NCBI GenBank assembly: GCA_031761405.1
Contig: JASEVX010000035.1
Span: forward strand, 992,001-1,056,000
DNA length: 64,000 nt
Direction: 5' to 3'
Source: Serripes groenlandicus
Lineage: Eukaryota > Mollusca > Bivalvia > Cardiida > Cardiidae
Below, in pieces: positions 42,888 through 53,914 of this stretch. Within the stretch, counting starts at the first letter, position 1; each line of letters begins with the position of its first letter. The translations under genes were made by a program, and so were the position numbers. Below the pieces are notes generated by a model. That model did no database searches. It was not told the DNA's origin and saw only the letters and a list, made by a program, of their open reading frames with translations.

Positions 42888-43110
42888 CCCTCATACGACA
42901 ATTCTGCAGCAGACGAATTTGAACATCTTATGTTAAAACATGGAACATCTCTATAATTGAATGGATAACCTATGACTAAAAGTGGAAAACATTGTGGCAA
43001 AAGGAGAAATTGCTCGTTTTGAGCATTTTTTCCTTTTGTCACTATGTTATCAAAATGCTGTCTGCTAGTGCAGAGGCATCAGAAAGCGTCTATATGAGGG
43101 AAAGGGTTAA
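42888..43110 (-). mobile_element. MITE family A copy
   Basis: ACCCTCATACGACAATTCTG start (terminus eroded), GAAATTGCTCGTTTTGAGCA hairpin, GAGGGAAAGGGTTAA end. Confidence 0.85.
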
Positions 43111-43256
43111 AGACCACCTGTGTAATGCATAGCAATTCCCTGTCTTTAGCAATCACACTTTTAATTTCCCAATTACTAATTTTCTGCATAAATGACCATG
43201 CAATTAAAGACCACCTGTGATAAAGACCATATTGTTCTCTTCCAATGGGTGGTCTT
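43110..43256 (-). repeat. 'AAAGACCACCTGTG' repeat
   Basis: Complement of the repeats at 26700-27275: AAAGACCACCTGTGTAATGC and CCAATGGGTGGTCTTTAAA. Confidence 0.65.
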
Positions 43257-43396
43257 TAAACCTTTCCCTCATATAAACGCTTTCTGATGCCTCTGCAGCA
43301 GACGGCTTTTGGAAAACATAGTGACAAAAGAAGAAATTGCACAAAACGTTTTCAAAAAGCCGTCTGCTGCAGAGGAGTCAGAAAGGGAAGGGTTAA
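43256..43396 (+). mobile_element. MITE family A copy with large internal deletion
   Basis: TTAAACCTTTCCCTCATATA start, GAAATTGCACAAAACG left arm, then jumps to TTTTCAAAAAGCCGTCTGCT and GGAAGGGTTAA. Both halves now carry the same end type, as expected if two arms were fused. Confidence 0.8.
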
Positions 43397-43659
43397 CATG
43401 CTCAGTATATACATAGCATCGTTACACGCGAGGCATAGTCTCAATATATCGCCGTTGCATTGTTAAATAGGATGCAAGCAGTCAAAATATAAAATCACAT
43501 TCCTAGTACAGAAACCTGGACTAGCATGAGGCACTGTTTTCTGGAAAGGATTTGATACTTGCTCGCATTTTCTATTTCCTGATTTGAAGATTTGTATGCT
43601 AAAACCCCAAACAAATTCAATTTATATTGTATGCAGTTAGTGTGTAAATGTATGTTAAC

Positions 43660-43705
43660 TCAAAGACCTAATAACATAATGTGTTATTAGGTCTTTGGTT
43701 AACTG
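43660..43705. repeat. Perfect inverted repeat
   Basis: CAAAGACCTAATAACATAAT and ATGTGTTATTAGGTCTTTGG form a stem of about 16 bp. Confidence 0.85.
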
Positions 43706-43917
43706 AATATTAATTGAGATTATTGACCCTTATCATTTTCATAACCCTTATCATTTTCATAACCCTTCATACCGTTATCCATGTTCTCTTTGTACTTTCA
43801 ACATTTTTAACATATTTAATGTTTTGGGTTACTTTTAGTACTCTGAGCACTTTGATTTCTTAGCGACTCCTTATCATTACTTACAGTAATATCAGGTACC
43901 ATGTTACTGAGGTATAA

Positions 43918-44150
43918 CCCTTTTCCATATACAGCAAATCTAAAGCAGACGAACTCGCATATATCTCGGCAAAAGTATGGGAAATCTTTGTTAATGAAAA
44001 TGTTTATCTGATAAAGAATGGAGTTTTACTGTTGAAAAACATGGTGACAAAAGAAGAAATTTCTCATAGTTAGCATTTTCTTTCTATTTGCCACAATGCT
44101 TACAAAAAGTCGTCTGCTGCACATGTGTCTGACGTGGAAAGAGTCGATAA
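43918..44150 (-). mobile_element. Diverged MITE family A copy
   Basis: AACCCTTTTCCATATACAGC start, CTCATAGTTAGC hairpin remnant, AGTCGTCTGCTGCACATGTG and GTGGAAAGAGTCG end. It lies downstream of the alternative first exon. Confidence 0.65.
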
Positions 44151-44243
44151 ACCCGTTTTGATTTGTTGTCACTTTTGAAATTTGAAAACAATAGTAGCGT
44201 AAGTTGAGAAGTATGCAGTTTACTAAATACGGAAGTAACATAC

Positions 44244-44342
44244 CGTTTCTATGTTCATACGGAGCTCATGTTCTTCCTCTATCGTCCCCATCTCGATGTC
44301 CTGCCTCCCGCGCCGGTTTCTCCTTCCCCTGCGTCCAGACAT
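44244..44342 (-). CDS. RHBDL: Alternative first coding exon of the rhomboid gene
   Basis: Reading on the minus strand, an ATG at 44342 opens 33 codons (starts MSGRRGRRNRR, then QDIEMGTIEEEHELRMNIET) and ends at a GTATGT donor in phase 0. That is the same phase as exon 1a at 37102-37278, so it would splice to the 24-nt exon 2 and give a 390-aa isoform. Both first exons share a basic Arg/Ser-rich start, then a D-I-E-acidic segment, which argues for a real alternative promoter rather than chance. A TGACGTCA site lies about 140 bp upstream. It could instead belong to a separate gene; transcript data would decide. Confidence 0.66.
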
Positions 44343-44480
44343 AATAATGATTTGCCACACCCAAAGTTTATAACCCGTTCACTGTTTTAAAGGGTAATGC
44401 ATCAATAATAACCTCGTTAGCGTCAAAATGGAGTTAATTAGGTCAAGGTATACGCGCTAGGAATTCACCACACTTCAATA

Positions 44481-44488
44481 TGACGTCA
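44481..44488. promoter_or_regulatory. CRE palindrome upstream of alternative exon 1
   Basis: TGACGTCA about 140 bp upstream of the ATG at 44342. A plausible CREB/ATF site; functional role inferred. Confidence 0.4.
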
Positions 44489-45007
44489 CTTTCATAAGAA
44501 AACACATACCTGTGTCTAAAAATAGACGGGAAACCTACAGGTAAGTTGAGGGGCGTATAAAATGTTCGACGTATCGATTTACAAATGTAGAATGCTCTTT
44601 CTTTCTTTCTTTCATTTTATTAACATTTTTTTCTTTTCCTTGTATGTAGTTTCTTTTCTTTCGTTAATATTTTTGTTCATGTATTCTGTATTGCCAACTT
44701 TTCTTAAATCGGTTAAAAAACGTATGTTGAATGATGTAAAGTTTAATGTCGTCTGCCGAAAGCTTGTAAACAAGGATTATGGTGAAATTGAATAATACCA
44801 CGTTCTTATTTAATAACCGATTGACTTATCAATTGATGACACATTAAGTCATCTTCTGTCAAAGTGAAAGTTTTTTAGGAAATAAAAATGTTAAATAATC
44901 AGTGATTGACTGACTGTCCGGATGACTAAACGTAGAAATTATAAAAACTATTTTGAATATGGCTTTCCTTCCTTTACAGTCATCGCCACGGTGGTATCAT
45001 GGTAAAG

Positions 45008-45025
45008 CCCCCCCCCCCCCCCCCC
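45008..45025 (+). repeat. Poly-C run
   Basis: 18 C beside a SINE B-box-like GGTTACGGGTTCGATC; likely hypervariable. Confidence 0.95.
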
Positions 45026-45077
45026 TCGGGTGCAGTAGGTTACGGGTTCGATCTGCGAACGGGCCATACTAAAGACC

Positions 45078-45313
45078 TTAACCCTTTCCCTCATATAGAC
45101 GCTTTCTGACGCCTCTGCAGCAGTTAGACGGCTTTTTGAAAACATAGTGACAAAAGAAGAAATTGCACGAAACGTGCAATTTCCCCTTTTGCCACAATGT
45201 TTTCCACTTTTTGTCATAGGTTACCCATTCATTTATGGAAATTTTCTATGTTTTGACAAAAATACGTTCAAAGTCGTCTGCTGCAGAATTGTCGTATGAG
45301 GGAAAAGGGTTAA
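45078..45313 (+). mobile_element. MITE family A, full-length copy (CAC/GTG stem)
   Basis: TTAACCCTTTCCCTCATATA start, GAAATTGCACGAAACGTGCA hairpin and GAGGGAAAAGGGTTAA end. It splits a SINE: head words before (GGTTCGATCTGCGAACGGGC), body words after (GGCGGTCAGGGTTTTGGAGT, GAAACGCCGTGATATAACTG). Confidence 0.9.
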
Positions 45314-45749
45314 CAATGGTAGTGATGACTTTCCGTCCTTGGCGGTCAGGGTTTTGGAGTTAGCATAACGACTTACCCAGGAAACGCCGTGATATAACTG
45401 AAATATTGTTGAAAGCGGCGTCCGACAGCAAACCAAATTCCTTGAGTCTGACGATTGTATGTACCAGTAGCGCTGGTAACTTTCACACGGAACGCATTAC
45501 TACAACTTAACAATTATTGAAAGTGGTGTGTAAAAAAACACCATACAAACAAAACAAGCAAAAGAGAAATATAAAATATTCATGTGTCCCTTGACTAATT
45601 GACTGATCGATTAATTGAAAACGAATAATATCGTTGATTGATGATCGAGATGTCTCAATGATATATGTTGATTAACACGATTGGACCACACTTTCCCACA
45701 TGAAAACGCCTTTTGAAACCTCTGCAGTAGACGACTTTCATAACCATAA

Positions 45750-46012
45750 ACTCGGCCGGGTAGCTCAATTGGTAACGTATCTGACTCGTGATCTGGAGGT
45801 CACAGGTTCGATACCCGGTTGCGGCGACATTCTTTCGGGCGATGTTTTCCATTGCCTCTCACCTCTGATCTATGTGAGAAAGTAGTCAGTGGCTTCGAAA
45901 GAATGTTGTGTAAGTACTGGTGTGGGAAAGCCAGGAAAACATGGGTAGGTGCACTGACCGCCGTGATATGACCAAATCTGTTGAAAGCGGCGTTAAACTC
46001 CAAACAAACAAA
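45750..46012 (+). mobile_element. tRNA-headed SINE with perfect 13-bp target duplication
   Basis: TTCATAACCATAA flanks both sides (45737-45749, 46013-46025). Head: GGGTAGCTCAATTGG (A-box) and AGGTTCGATACCCGG (B-box); body: GTGTGGGAAAGCCAGGAAAA; end: GCGTTAAACTCCAAACAAAC. It sits inside an old MITE A copy (CTCTGCAGTAGACGAC just before). Confidence 0.95.
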
Positions 46013-46069
46013 TTCATAACCATAACGGTTACAAAATGCCCAGCGATTCCTCCTGGATTTCAGCTCTAT

Positions 46070-46206
46070 TTAATTATTAAACTTTCATTTAAAGACGCCG
46101 TTATACTAAGCACTTTTTTAAAAATTCTTTGGTGTGACCCAGACGCTGATCGAACTCGCGACCTCTCGAACTAGAGTGGACGCGCTACCACTACGCCAGT
46201 GAGGCG
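46070..46206 (-). repeat. SINE head fragment, minus strand
   Basis: GACGCTGATCGAACTCGCGA (B-box complement) and GGACGCGCTACCACTACGCC (A-box complement). Confidence 0.65.
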
Positions 46207-46252
46207 GTCACAGATAAAGACAAAGCCGTAGATATGTAAGATAAAGATGCAC

Positions 46253-46465
46253 TTAACTCTTTCAGCGCCGAATTGTTTAAAGAAGACTCTTCCATGTTCA
46301 AAATCGGGCGTCTTCATTTCTCATGTTATAACAGTTTGGACTATTGTGATAACTAGAAGGCAAACAATGCTGATTTCAGGTGAGACAGCTCGTTACGAGC
46401 TGACTCACCTGAATCAGTATTGTTTGAAAAAACATAAATATTGCCTTTGGCGCTGAAAGAGTTAA
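46253..46465 (+). mobile_element. TTAA MITE family B, best-preserved copy
   Basis: Ends TTAACTCTTTCAGCGCCGAA and TTTGGCGCTGAAAGAGTTAA; central palindrome CAGGTGAGACAGCTCGTTAC / GAGCTGACTCACCTG. Confidence 0.92.
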
Positions 46466-46633
46466 GACGTTTCAGATATGCAGTGTACATTTAGAGTTGA
46501 TACCGTGGAAAAACAAACCTGACAGGAGTTCCACATGTCACAAAACCATAAGGTTTTCCTGGTGAGTGACTCTCGATGGAGAAAGGAAGACGCTTTCATG
46601 GCCGCCGGATATGCCCCCTCTGCCACCCACCTT

Positions 46634-46858
46634 GTAACCCTTTTCCCACATACAAAACATTTGCATTAAACGACGTTGAAACATTATTCTAGCAAAAGTG
46701 TCATAAATCTCAATCAATAGTTTAATTATTAAATAGCTTTTTAAACATTGTGGCAAAAGTAGAAATAGCTCGTATTGAGCAATTTCTTCTTTTGTAACAA
46801 TGTTTTCAAAAGACGTTTGATACAGAGGCGTTAGAACGCATCTGCATGCGGGAAGGGA
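46634..46858 (-). mobile_element. Diverged MITE family A copy
   Basis: AACCCTTTTCCCACATACAA start, GAAATAGCTCGTATTGAGCA hairpin and GCATGCGGGAAGGGAA end. Confidence 0.7.
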
Positions 46859-47280
46859 ACTCCTTTTCCACATTTAAACGCATATTGTCGTGATTGTAGC
46901 AATCGACTATTTAAAACATTGTGACAAAAGGAATAATTTAAGTACAAGTTACAAAGTGTACATCTATACATGAATTATACTTGTACATGTATAATGTATA
47001 CATATTTTTCATATATATTGGCCAAGCTGGTTTCAAAATGAACTGATTCATAGTTTATGTATGTGGGTAGGGGTTAGAATCTAGATGTGTTAACGGAGAA
47101 CTTGAACACGAATGATGTGTTAACACCGCTTTTAACAATATTTCAATTATGTCGTGACGTTTTCTTTGTAATGCACCAGTACGTGTACAACCGGTAGTAT
47201 TAACTCTGACACCAACGAAACAGTCGTAATGCTATTACCGCAACCTACATAGCCTAGGAGGGAATAAGTGCGACCATTTC

Positions 47281-47503
47281 TTAACCCTTTCCCTCACATA
47301 GACTCCTCTGCAGCAGACGGCTTTTTTGAAAACATAGTGACAAAAGAAGACATTGCTCAGAACGAGCAATTTCTCCTTTTGCCACAATGTTTTCAACTTT
47401 TAGTCATAGGTTATCCATTCAATTCTGGAGATTTTTCCATATTTTGACAAAATATGTTCAGAGTCGTCTGCTGCAGATTTGCTCTATGTGGGAAAGGGTT
47501 TAA
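47281..47503 (+). mobile_element. MITE family A copy
   Basis: TTAACCCTTTCCCTCACATA start, ACATTGCTCAGAACGAGCAA hairpin, GTGGGAAAGGGTTTAA end. It splits a minus-strand SINE (body before, head GGGATTGATCCCTGTTCTCC after). Confidence 0.88.
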
Positions 47504-47578
47504 GTACGCGGAATGACCCGTTCTGGGATTGATCCCTGTTCTCCGGCTCAAAGTACTGACGCTTTTACCACGGAGATG

Positions 47579-47827
47579 TCGAGGGCTTGGCGTGAAACGG
47601 TTGTAACAAAAAACCTATTTTGAAAACCCTGGTTTAGGGGCAATTTTGACACCTTTGTAAACAATGCAAATTTAGGTGCCATTGCTCAGAACGAGCAATG
47701 GCACCTAAATTTCCATTGTTTACCAAGAAAAATGATTCAACGCTTTTAAAGACTTTATGGTGAGGTGATGAACCTTGGTAAAAAAAATACCAATTTTAGT
47801 TACAACCGTTTCACACCAAGCCCTCGA
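47579..47827. mobile_element. Palindromic MITE family D copy
   Basis: TCGAGGGCTTGGCGTGAAAC and GTTTCACACCAAGCCCTCGA ends, central TTAGGTGCCATTGCTC / GAGCAATGGCACCTAA. GATG flanks both sides. Opposite orientation to 18143-18395. Confidence 0.9.
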
Positions 47828-47839
47828 TGTGTTGATGCA

Positions 47840-48072
47840 GAATGGTAGACACGTTCACTGCATTCGGATACAGGAATCCGCCGTGGCCGAGTGATTACGT
47901 CAGGGATTTGAAACCGCGACGGTCAATGTAGACTGCCCTTGGGCAAGGCACATTCCTAGCCTATATTACTGGGGATTTTACCCAGAGATCATTATATAGG
48001 TGATCTGTCATCGAGATATAACTGAAATAATGTTGAAAACGGTGTAAAACCGCAGTTGAACAAACAAACAAA
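47840..48072 (+). mobile_element. SINE, plus strand, same type as 19422-19653
   Basis: GTGGCCGAGTGATTACGTCA head, CTTGGGCAAGGCACATTCCT body, GAGATATAACTGAAATAATG and an AACAAACAAACAAA tail. Confidence 0.75.
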
Positions 48073-48121
48073 GCCTCCCTGAAAATTCAAGTTATTCATC
48101 CTTATGCTGTTCCTATGAATA

Positions 48122-48420
48122 GGCCGAGCACGGGTAGCTCAGTCCGTAGCGACGCGGGCTGTCTTCAATCCAGGGGTTGTGAGTTCGAACCCCAGCTAGG
48201 CCAACATTCTTTCCGTGACGGCGCCGTTTGAAAAAAGTCATTGTGACAAGCGTCATTCGTCTTCCTCAAATAGGTTAACAGCCTATGCGGAAAAGCAGCA
48301 GGTTGCTTGGAAATATTGTTGCGTGGATTACTGGTGTTAGAAACACATTATTAGGTGAACTGGCCGCCGTGAAATGACAGAAACATTGTTGAAAATGGCG
48401 TTAAACCCCAAATTATACAA
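48122..48420 (+). mobile_element. tRNA-headed SINE (299 bp) with 11-bp target duplication
   Basis: TCCTATGAATA flanks both ends (48111-48121 and 48421-48431). Head GGGTAGCTCAGTCCGTAGCG and GAGTTCGAACCCCAGC; end GCGTTAAACCCCAAATTATA. Confidence 0.94.
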
Positions 48421-48639
48421 TCCTATGAATATATGATGATTGTATAACTCAACAAAATTGATCCCATTATGACCTCTATGAAACATAAAATGATTCAGTG
48501 TATGGGGAAATGTACAAGTTGGCATTTCTGAACAATGTAAGTACGGATATGCCTGTACACCTGCTCCGTCTAGTTAGAGTCTACACAAATTTACAGAAAC
48601 TTTCTAAAAGCTCATAATATTAATATAGATAGATATTTT

Positions 48640-49501
48640 TTTTTTAGATAGATTTTATTCCCAAAAGACAAAATGTCCATCTTGTATGTATACATACAAT
48701 CAAACAAAACACACACACACACACACACATATGAACATATACATTTTTGTCATTTACATTTGCTTCCTGGTTAATGGTAGTGGAGAAAACAGACAATAGA
48801 AAGAGCTTATTAATTATTTTTTCTAGATAATGCTCGACATAGAGACATAGTTGCAGATTTTTTTCGAAATTGAATAAAAAAAAATCTGTTACTTTAATGT
48901 GCAAATAAGTAATTATATATCAATTTATATATAGCACAATAATCTATACTAGTAAAAGAGTTTCAGATGCTGATATATGAACAGGGAAGATCTTGATCAG
49001 ACATTTCCCATGAATGAGCTCATAACATATATTTATGATGTGAACACGTGTTGTCATTAAACATAAATGTGTGTTTATAGACAAGGTCGTCTATTTTATA
49101 GTTTATATCTTTAAGTGTTTAAAATTATTATGAGACTTTTATGTTTATGATATACTAATAAAATAGAAACTATCGACAGTAATGTACATGTAAGGTATAG
49201 AGGAGGATGGACACGGCCTCCACATATCAATAATGTACGTGGATATAATAAGGCTAATATAAAAAACAAACATAAACAAATAAATGAATATATACAATAC
49301 ATTGGTCGAGTGTTTTGGTAAAATGAAGAACATGTTCGATGAAAATTAGTTTACGCCATTATAGTATACATCTTTGCACATAGGTCAAGTAAAGGTCAGG
49401 ATCAGGTCACTGTGTCGAGTGATACTATCATAGTATATGTGAGATAATCACCCTGTGTCACCCCTCCCCCCACCCCCTGCCCACACACCCACGACAATGG
49501 T
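48640..49501. other. AT-rich intergenic stretch up to the gap
   Basis: Contains an (AC)n run at 48708-48730. No gene recognised. Confidence 0.5.
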
Positions 49502-49701
49502 NNNNNNNNNNNNNNNNNNNNNNNNNNNNNNNNNNNNNNNNNNNNNNNNNNNNNNNNNNNNNNNNNNNNNNNNNNNNNNNNNNNNNNNNNNNNNNNNNNN
49601 NNNNNNNNNNNNNNNNNNNNNNNNNNNNNNNNNNNNNNNNNNNNNNNNNNNNNNNNNNNNNNNNNNNNNNNNNNNNNNNNNNNNNNNNNNNNNNNNNNNN
49701 N
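49502..49701. other. Assembly gap (200 N)
   Basis: Exactly 200 undetermined bases, probably a fixed-size scaffolding gap. It is preceded by C-rich CCCCTCCCCCCACCCCCTGC, a hard-to-sequence motif. Confidence 0.99.
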
Positions 49702-50627
49702 ACGAACACCGAGGAATATAATGTAAACCACAATCAATTATAGTGTTCAATTATTCTTGGAATTCGGAGTATCTCTTCCAAATCGGACTATTGTGATATG
49801 ATATGCGTCGTCGTCACTCAACTTTAACCTTACATTATAACTCAAAAACAGTTACGCATAATCAAATGAAACTTGGTACACATGTTCCTAGAAACAATAT
49901 TTATGTTTATACACAATTACTTATTTCTGGATTTAATCGTTATTCAGTTAAGCTTTATTACGGTTGTGCCTTATCTAGTAATTATAATATATTTACACGC
50001 TTAAACCCTTTCTCACATTCCACAATTATGCAGCAGACGGATTTTAAAGCCTCTAGTATAACATATATGGAAACTCTAGAATAAAGATTTTGTCATTTAA
50101 GTTAATGTAGTTGAAAATATTGTCACAAAACAGGAAATTAATCATTATGAGCAATTTCTCCTTCTGACACATCTTTTTCAAAAGTCTTCAGCTGATGATA
50201 TGCTGGTGTCAGGATAAACTGACCGGCAGTACTGGTAATTTACCTAAGCAATGTGGCATGTGTAAAAGTGTAAAAATAGTTAATTTATTTCAGCGGTTAT
50301 CGGTTATTCCGGAAGACCCGTTAATTGTGACGAAATGTAAACAAAGATCTTGTTGCGCCTACATGCAATCGGATCATTGTGCACACCGTTTGTCAGAAGC
50401 AGTTTTAATGAAAAAAACTGTGACAATAATGCGAATTGTGCTGGTACAGATCAGGCTCCGAAACTACACAACTCTGAAAACGGTATCTGCGCTCAGAAAT
50501 GAACGTTTACGTTCCAAACCATTCTCCTGATTTGTCAATTACAAGAATGAAATTGCTTCTGTAGTTGGCTCTAAAATCTATATAAGTTCTCTTTGTATTC
50601 ATACGTGTACTGTGCTTAAGTAACTGG

Positions 50628-50906
50628 GTCCAATTTCACCAACCGTACTAATAGCGCCAATTCATACTTAAATACTTAAGAGCGCATTTCATCATTTTTG
50701 CTTCCCTATTATTTTGTAAAACAAAAATGGCGGAATGTATTTAAGTGAGTGACTAAGTTAACATAAATAGTTACCTTGCTGACTAACAATACTTGTTAAG
50801 AAATTTAATATTTTGGCATTTGTATTAGTTTAACAAAAGTGATGAAATATGCTCTTAAGTATTTAAGTTTTACTTAGCGCTAAGTAAGGATGGTGGAATT
50901 GGACTC
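50628..50906. mobile_element. Palindromic MITE family F copy
   Basis: Inverted GGTCCAATTTCACCAACCGT / ATGGTGGAATTGGACTC ends and TTAAATACTTAAGAGC / CTCTTAAGTATTTAAG inside, about 280 bp. Fragment of the same family at 30286. Confidence 0.82.
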
Positions 50907-51299
50907 AGATTGGTAAGAATCAAAATCATTCTCGACGTTGACCCATTTGAAGTCTTATTTTGAGCATAGAGCTCATTTATGAGCATAGAGACTCTTTTCA
51001 GAGTGACATAATTTCGGAACCAGCTGCAGATTAATGATAGTACTCAGTCTGAGCACATCGTATAGTGTTATACATTTGGAGACAGAGTGAGTGCGTGGTC
51101 TGCACATGCACTGGTCACACATGGTCCCGTTGCCTTTTAATGGTATTCGAGGAGAGGAACGCATTTATACATAATGTATCTGACTTGTTAGCTCGCCTGA
51201 ACACAAAGTGTTCTCGGTGAAATATTAATTAGGATCGCTGTATGTCCTTCGATCGTTATTGGCGTCGTTGTTTTCCGCATCTCCTGAACAGATGACCAA

Positions 51300-51322
51300 A
51301 TTAAAAAAAAAAAAAAAAAAAT
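51300..51322 (+). repeat. Poly-A run
   Basis: Long A homopolymer; possible retroposon tail, no body identified. Confidence 0.8.
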
Positions 51323-51856
51323 AATCGCACTTTGTGCTTTAATTGATGTCTTCTTAACTTTCTCAAATATATTGATTCGGCTGCACATGAAGGCTTCCTT
51401 AGAAATCCGTTAACATACCTAGGTGAGCGAAACAGTGCCTTCGTGGACATCTTGTTGTATTTATTACCATTGTTATATTTTCGCTTTACAAACTATATTT
51501 TATCTGAAATCCAATTTTACCACGTTTTAATGGTACTATTTTTATTTCACAATTGCAATGGAAATATATTGTCGAGATGGTTAATATATGGTTTTATAAA
51601 GCTTTGTTTTTATTTTTATATAACGTATTTTGTCATTAATGGTTATTTTTGTAAAAAAAAATGAAAAAAAAAAAAGAAATACAGATATTTTGTTTATGCA
51701 CATTCATTTTTCTTGTTCTTTTCAACAGTTATTTACTTCTCTCACCACATCGATGGTGTAGTTGTTTAATCGTCCGCCCAGAGACAAATACCATAACCCT
51801 CTCCCACATACAGCCGTTTCCTGACGCCTCTGCAACACACGACTTTTAAAATACTG

Positions 51857-52080
51857 TGGTAGAGGGTCCGTCTTGTATGTGGGAGGGCGCGGGTTCGATC
51901 CCAGACCGAATCATACCAAAAATCTTGAAAATTTAAGTAATGGCTATCCTCATTGGTGCTCTGGGAGTTATCATTTCGATTAACTGGCTGATGTCGATGA
52001 ATGGAAAAATAGAACTGGTTACTGGAAACGCCGTGATATAACTGAAAATTGTTGCAAGCTGCGTAAAACACAAAAAACAA
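51857..52080 (+). mobile_element. tRNA-headed SINE, plus strand
   Basis: GTGGTAGAGGGTCCGTCTTG head with GCGGGTTCGATCCCAGAC B-box, body GTTACTGGAAACGCCGTGAT, end GCGTAAAACACAAAAAACAA. It is embedded in an older MITE A fragment (CTCTCCCACATACAGCCG before it). Confidence 0.82.
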
Positions 52081-52182
52081 TACAGATACCCCTATACGAT
52101 AAGTAATTTCAGCGTTTTGATTATTTTGATGTTAGTGAATGTATGTTATTTGTCACAGGGTAGTAATTGCATTTAACGTTAG

Positions 52183-52416
52183 TTAACCCTTTCCCACATA
52201 TAGACCCTGACTAGTTGAAGCCTCTGCAGCAGACGACTTTTGAAAACACTGTGATAAATGGAGAAATGGCTCATGATGAGCAATTTCGCCATTTGCCACA
52301 ATGTGTTCAACTCTATTCAATTTAACATATTTTCATTTACTGACAATTTTAAAAGTTTTGCCAAGATGTTTTCAAAGTCGTCTGCTGCAGATTTGCTGTA
52401 TGTTGGAAAGGGTTAA
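52183..52416 (+). mobile_element. MITE family A, full-length copy
   Basis: TTAACCCTTTCCCACATATA start, GAAATGGCTCATGATGAGCA hairpin, GTTGGAAAGGGTTAA end. Confidence 0.88.
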
Positions 52417-52554
52417 AACAGATGAAGGTCTGTTGTCGCATGACGCCACTCATATCATGTACATTTATACGGCTATACAAAACAGACTTGGCAAGTATTC
52501 TTATTGATATCATTGTTCTACGATTATATATTTAAAGAAAATTACCCCCGACCT

Positions 52555-53000
52555 CCCCGCATATTCTTTTTAACCCGTCACAAGATAGACAGTTATAAAT
52601 GAGTTATTTCGAGGTGATACACTCGTTCACAAATTCGTTCATTATTGGCCAACCTTTCGACATAATGATGCAATTTCAAACTGCTAAAGCAGATGAGTTA
52701 TGAAAATATTGTGACAATTTTTGCTTTAACCATGATGTTTGTCTCTAATAAAAACGTTTACTCCCATTTATAAAACATTTCCATAATTTGGTTAACATCT
52801 TTTTTTAAAAGATTGCTGCCTACATGCAGATGTGTTATAGATGGGAAAGGGTTAATCAAATAAAGTTGAAAGCCTTGTGACAAAAGGAGTAATATTGCTC
52901 GTTATGCGCCATTTCTTCATTTGCCACAATTTTTCAAAAGTCGCCTAAAGCAGAAGCATCAGAAAGCGTCTATATGTGGGAAAGTGTTAAATTACAGCGG
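52555..53000. mobile_element. Diverged MITE family A fragments
   Basis: One right end GATGGGAAAGGGTTAA at about 52842-52857, then a second partial copy with GTAATATTGCTCGTTATGCG and GTGGGAAAGTGTTAA. Confidence 0.6.
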
Positions 53001-53905
53001 TTTAAGTGTTGATTAATCAGCACCATTTTACGCATTTATCCTCGCAACGATGCGTCAGTCATAATGCTACCGATCCCGGCAACCCTCGAGTGCGAGGGTA
53101 AAAACTCCAGAGAACGAACGAACCTTCCCCACGGTCACGGGTCAACTCGGCCTGTAACCCACTTGCCCCCGAGTCAACTCAGTTAACTGAGTTAACTTGG
53201 CCCGTTGTGAATTTTATGGTGCAGATAACTTTTTTCTTATTTCAACTAATATTTTAACTTTAAAATAATCAAAAAAATGCACAATTCCATTACGCAAATA
53301 ATATAAATATAAACAACATCGCACAATTACATTACGCAAATAATACAAATACAAACAACATCGCACATAATTTATATGAAAATTAAAAAATATAATGCAA
53401 TTAAGTCAAGTCAGGGACAATATATACACGGTCCCTGGTCAAGTTAATTTCTCTGCGAACACATATAGCACAATAAAAAAAATTTTTTTACAGTGAGGAT
53501 GTTTTTGTTTTCTGTAGGCCTATATACTTACTCAAACTCGTTATTAACATCTTAATGATAAAAAACACGCTACTTTAAAATCAGTCAAACTTCAGCTATT
53601 AAAGAAAATCATACAACGGTGACAATTTGTTCTGTTTAATTATACGGAGTGTCCATAATGGATGGGCTCCTGCCAGGTATTATCGATTAAATTAAAAAAA
53701 CATGTGGATCGAGATAATACGATATATTATAAATACGATTATCGATTTACTCAATCAACAATCAATTAAAGAACCGAGTTATAACCGATTAGGCAATTTA
53801 AGTGATAATTGCTTTCTTGCCTTCGTACAATTGTGAACATGTGTATACCGTTTTAATTATGAGCAAACATGCAATCAAATTAATATTTTAGATTCTTCTA
53901 ACACA
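53001..53905. other. AT-rich flank of the Mutator-like element
   Basis: A SINE scrap (53030-53120), a palindrome CAACTCAGTTAACTGAGTTAAC at about 53174-53195, and two ACAACATCGCACA repeats; no gene. Confidence 0.5.
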
Positions 53906-53914
53906 TACCAAACC

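Noticed and set aside
44562..44795. 77-codon hydrophobic open frame
   Set aside because: Low-complexity T-rich DNA gives Phe/Leu/Ser-rich translation; no supporting signals.
45755..45830. tRNA gene
   Set aside because: A-box and B-box are present, but the sequence continues into a SINE body with a target duplication, and the acceptor stem is poor. Other tRNA-like heads in the window are also SINE heads.
49402..49750. Open frames across the gap
   Set aside because: They consist of undetermined bases.
50195..50530. 111-codon plus-strand open frame
   Set aside because: No recognisable motif, no splice or start context, and its 5' end lies in MITE sequence.
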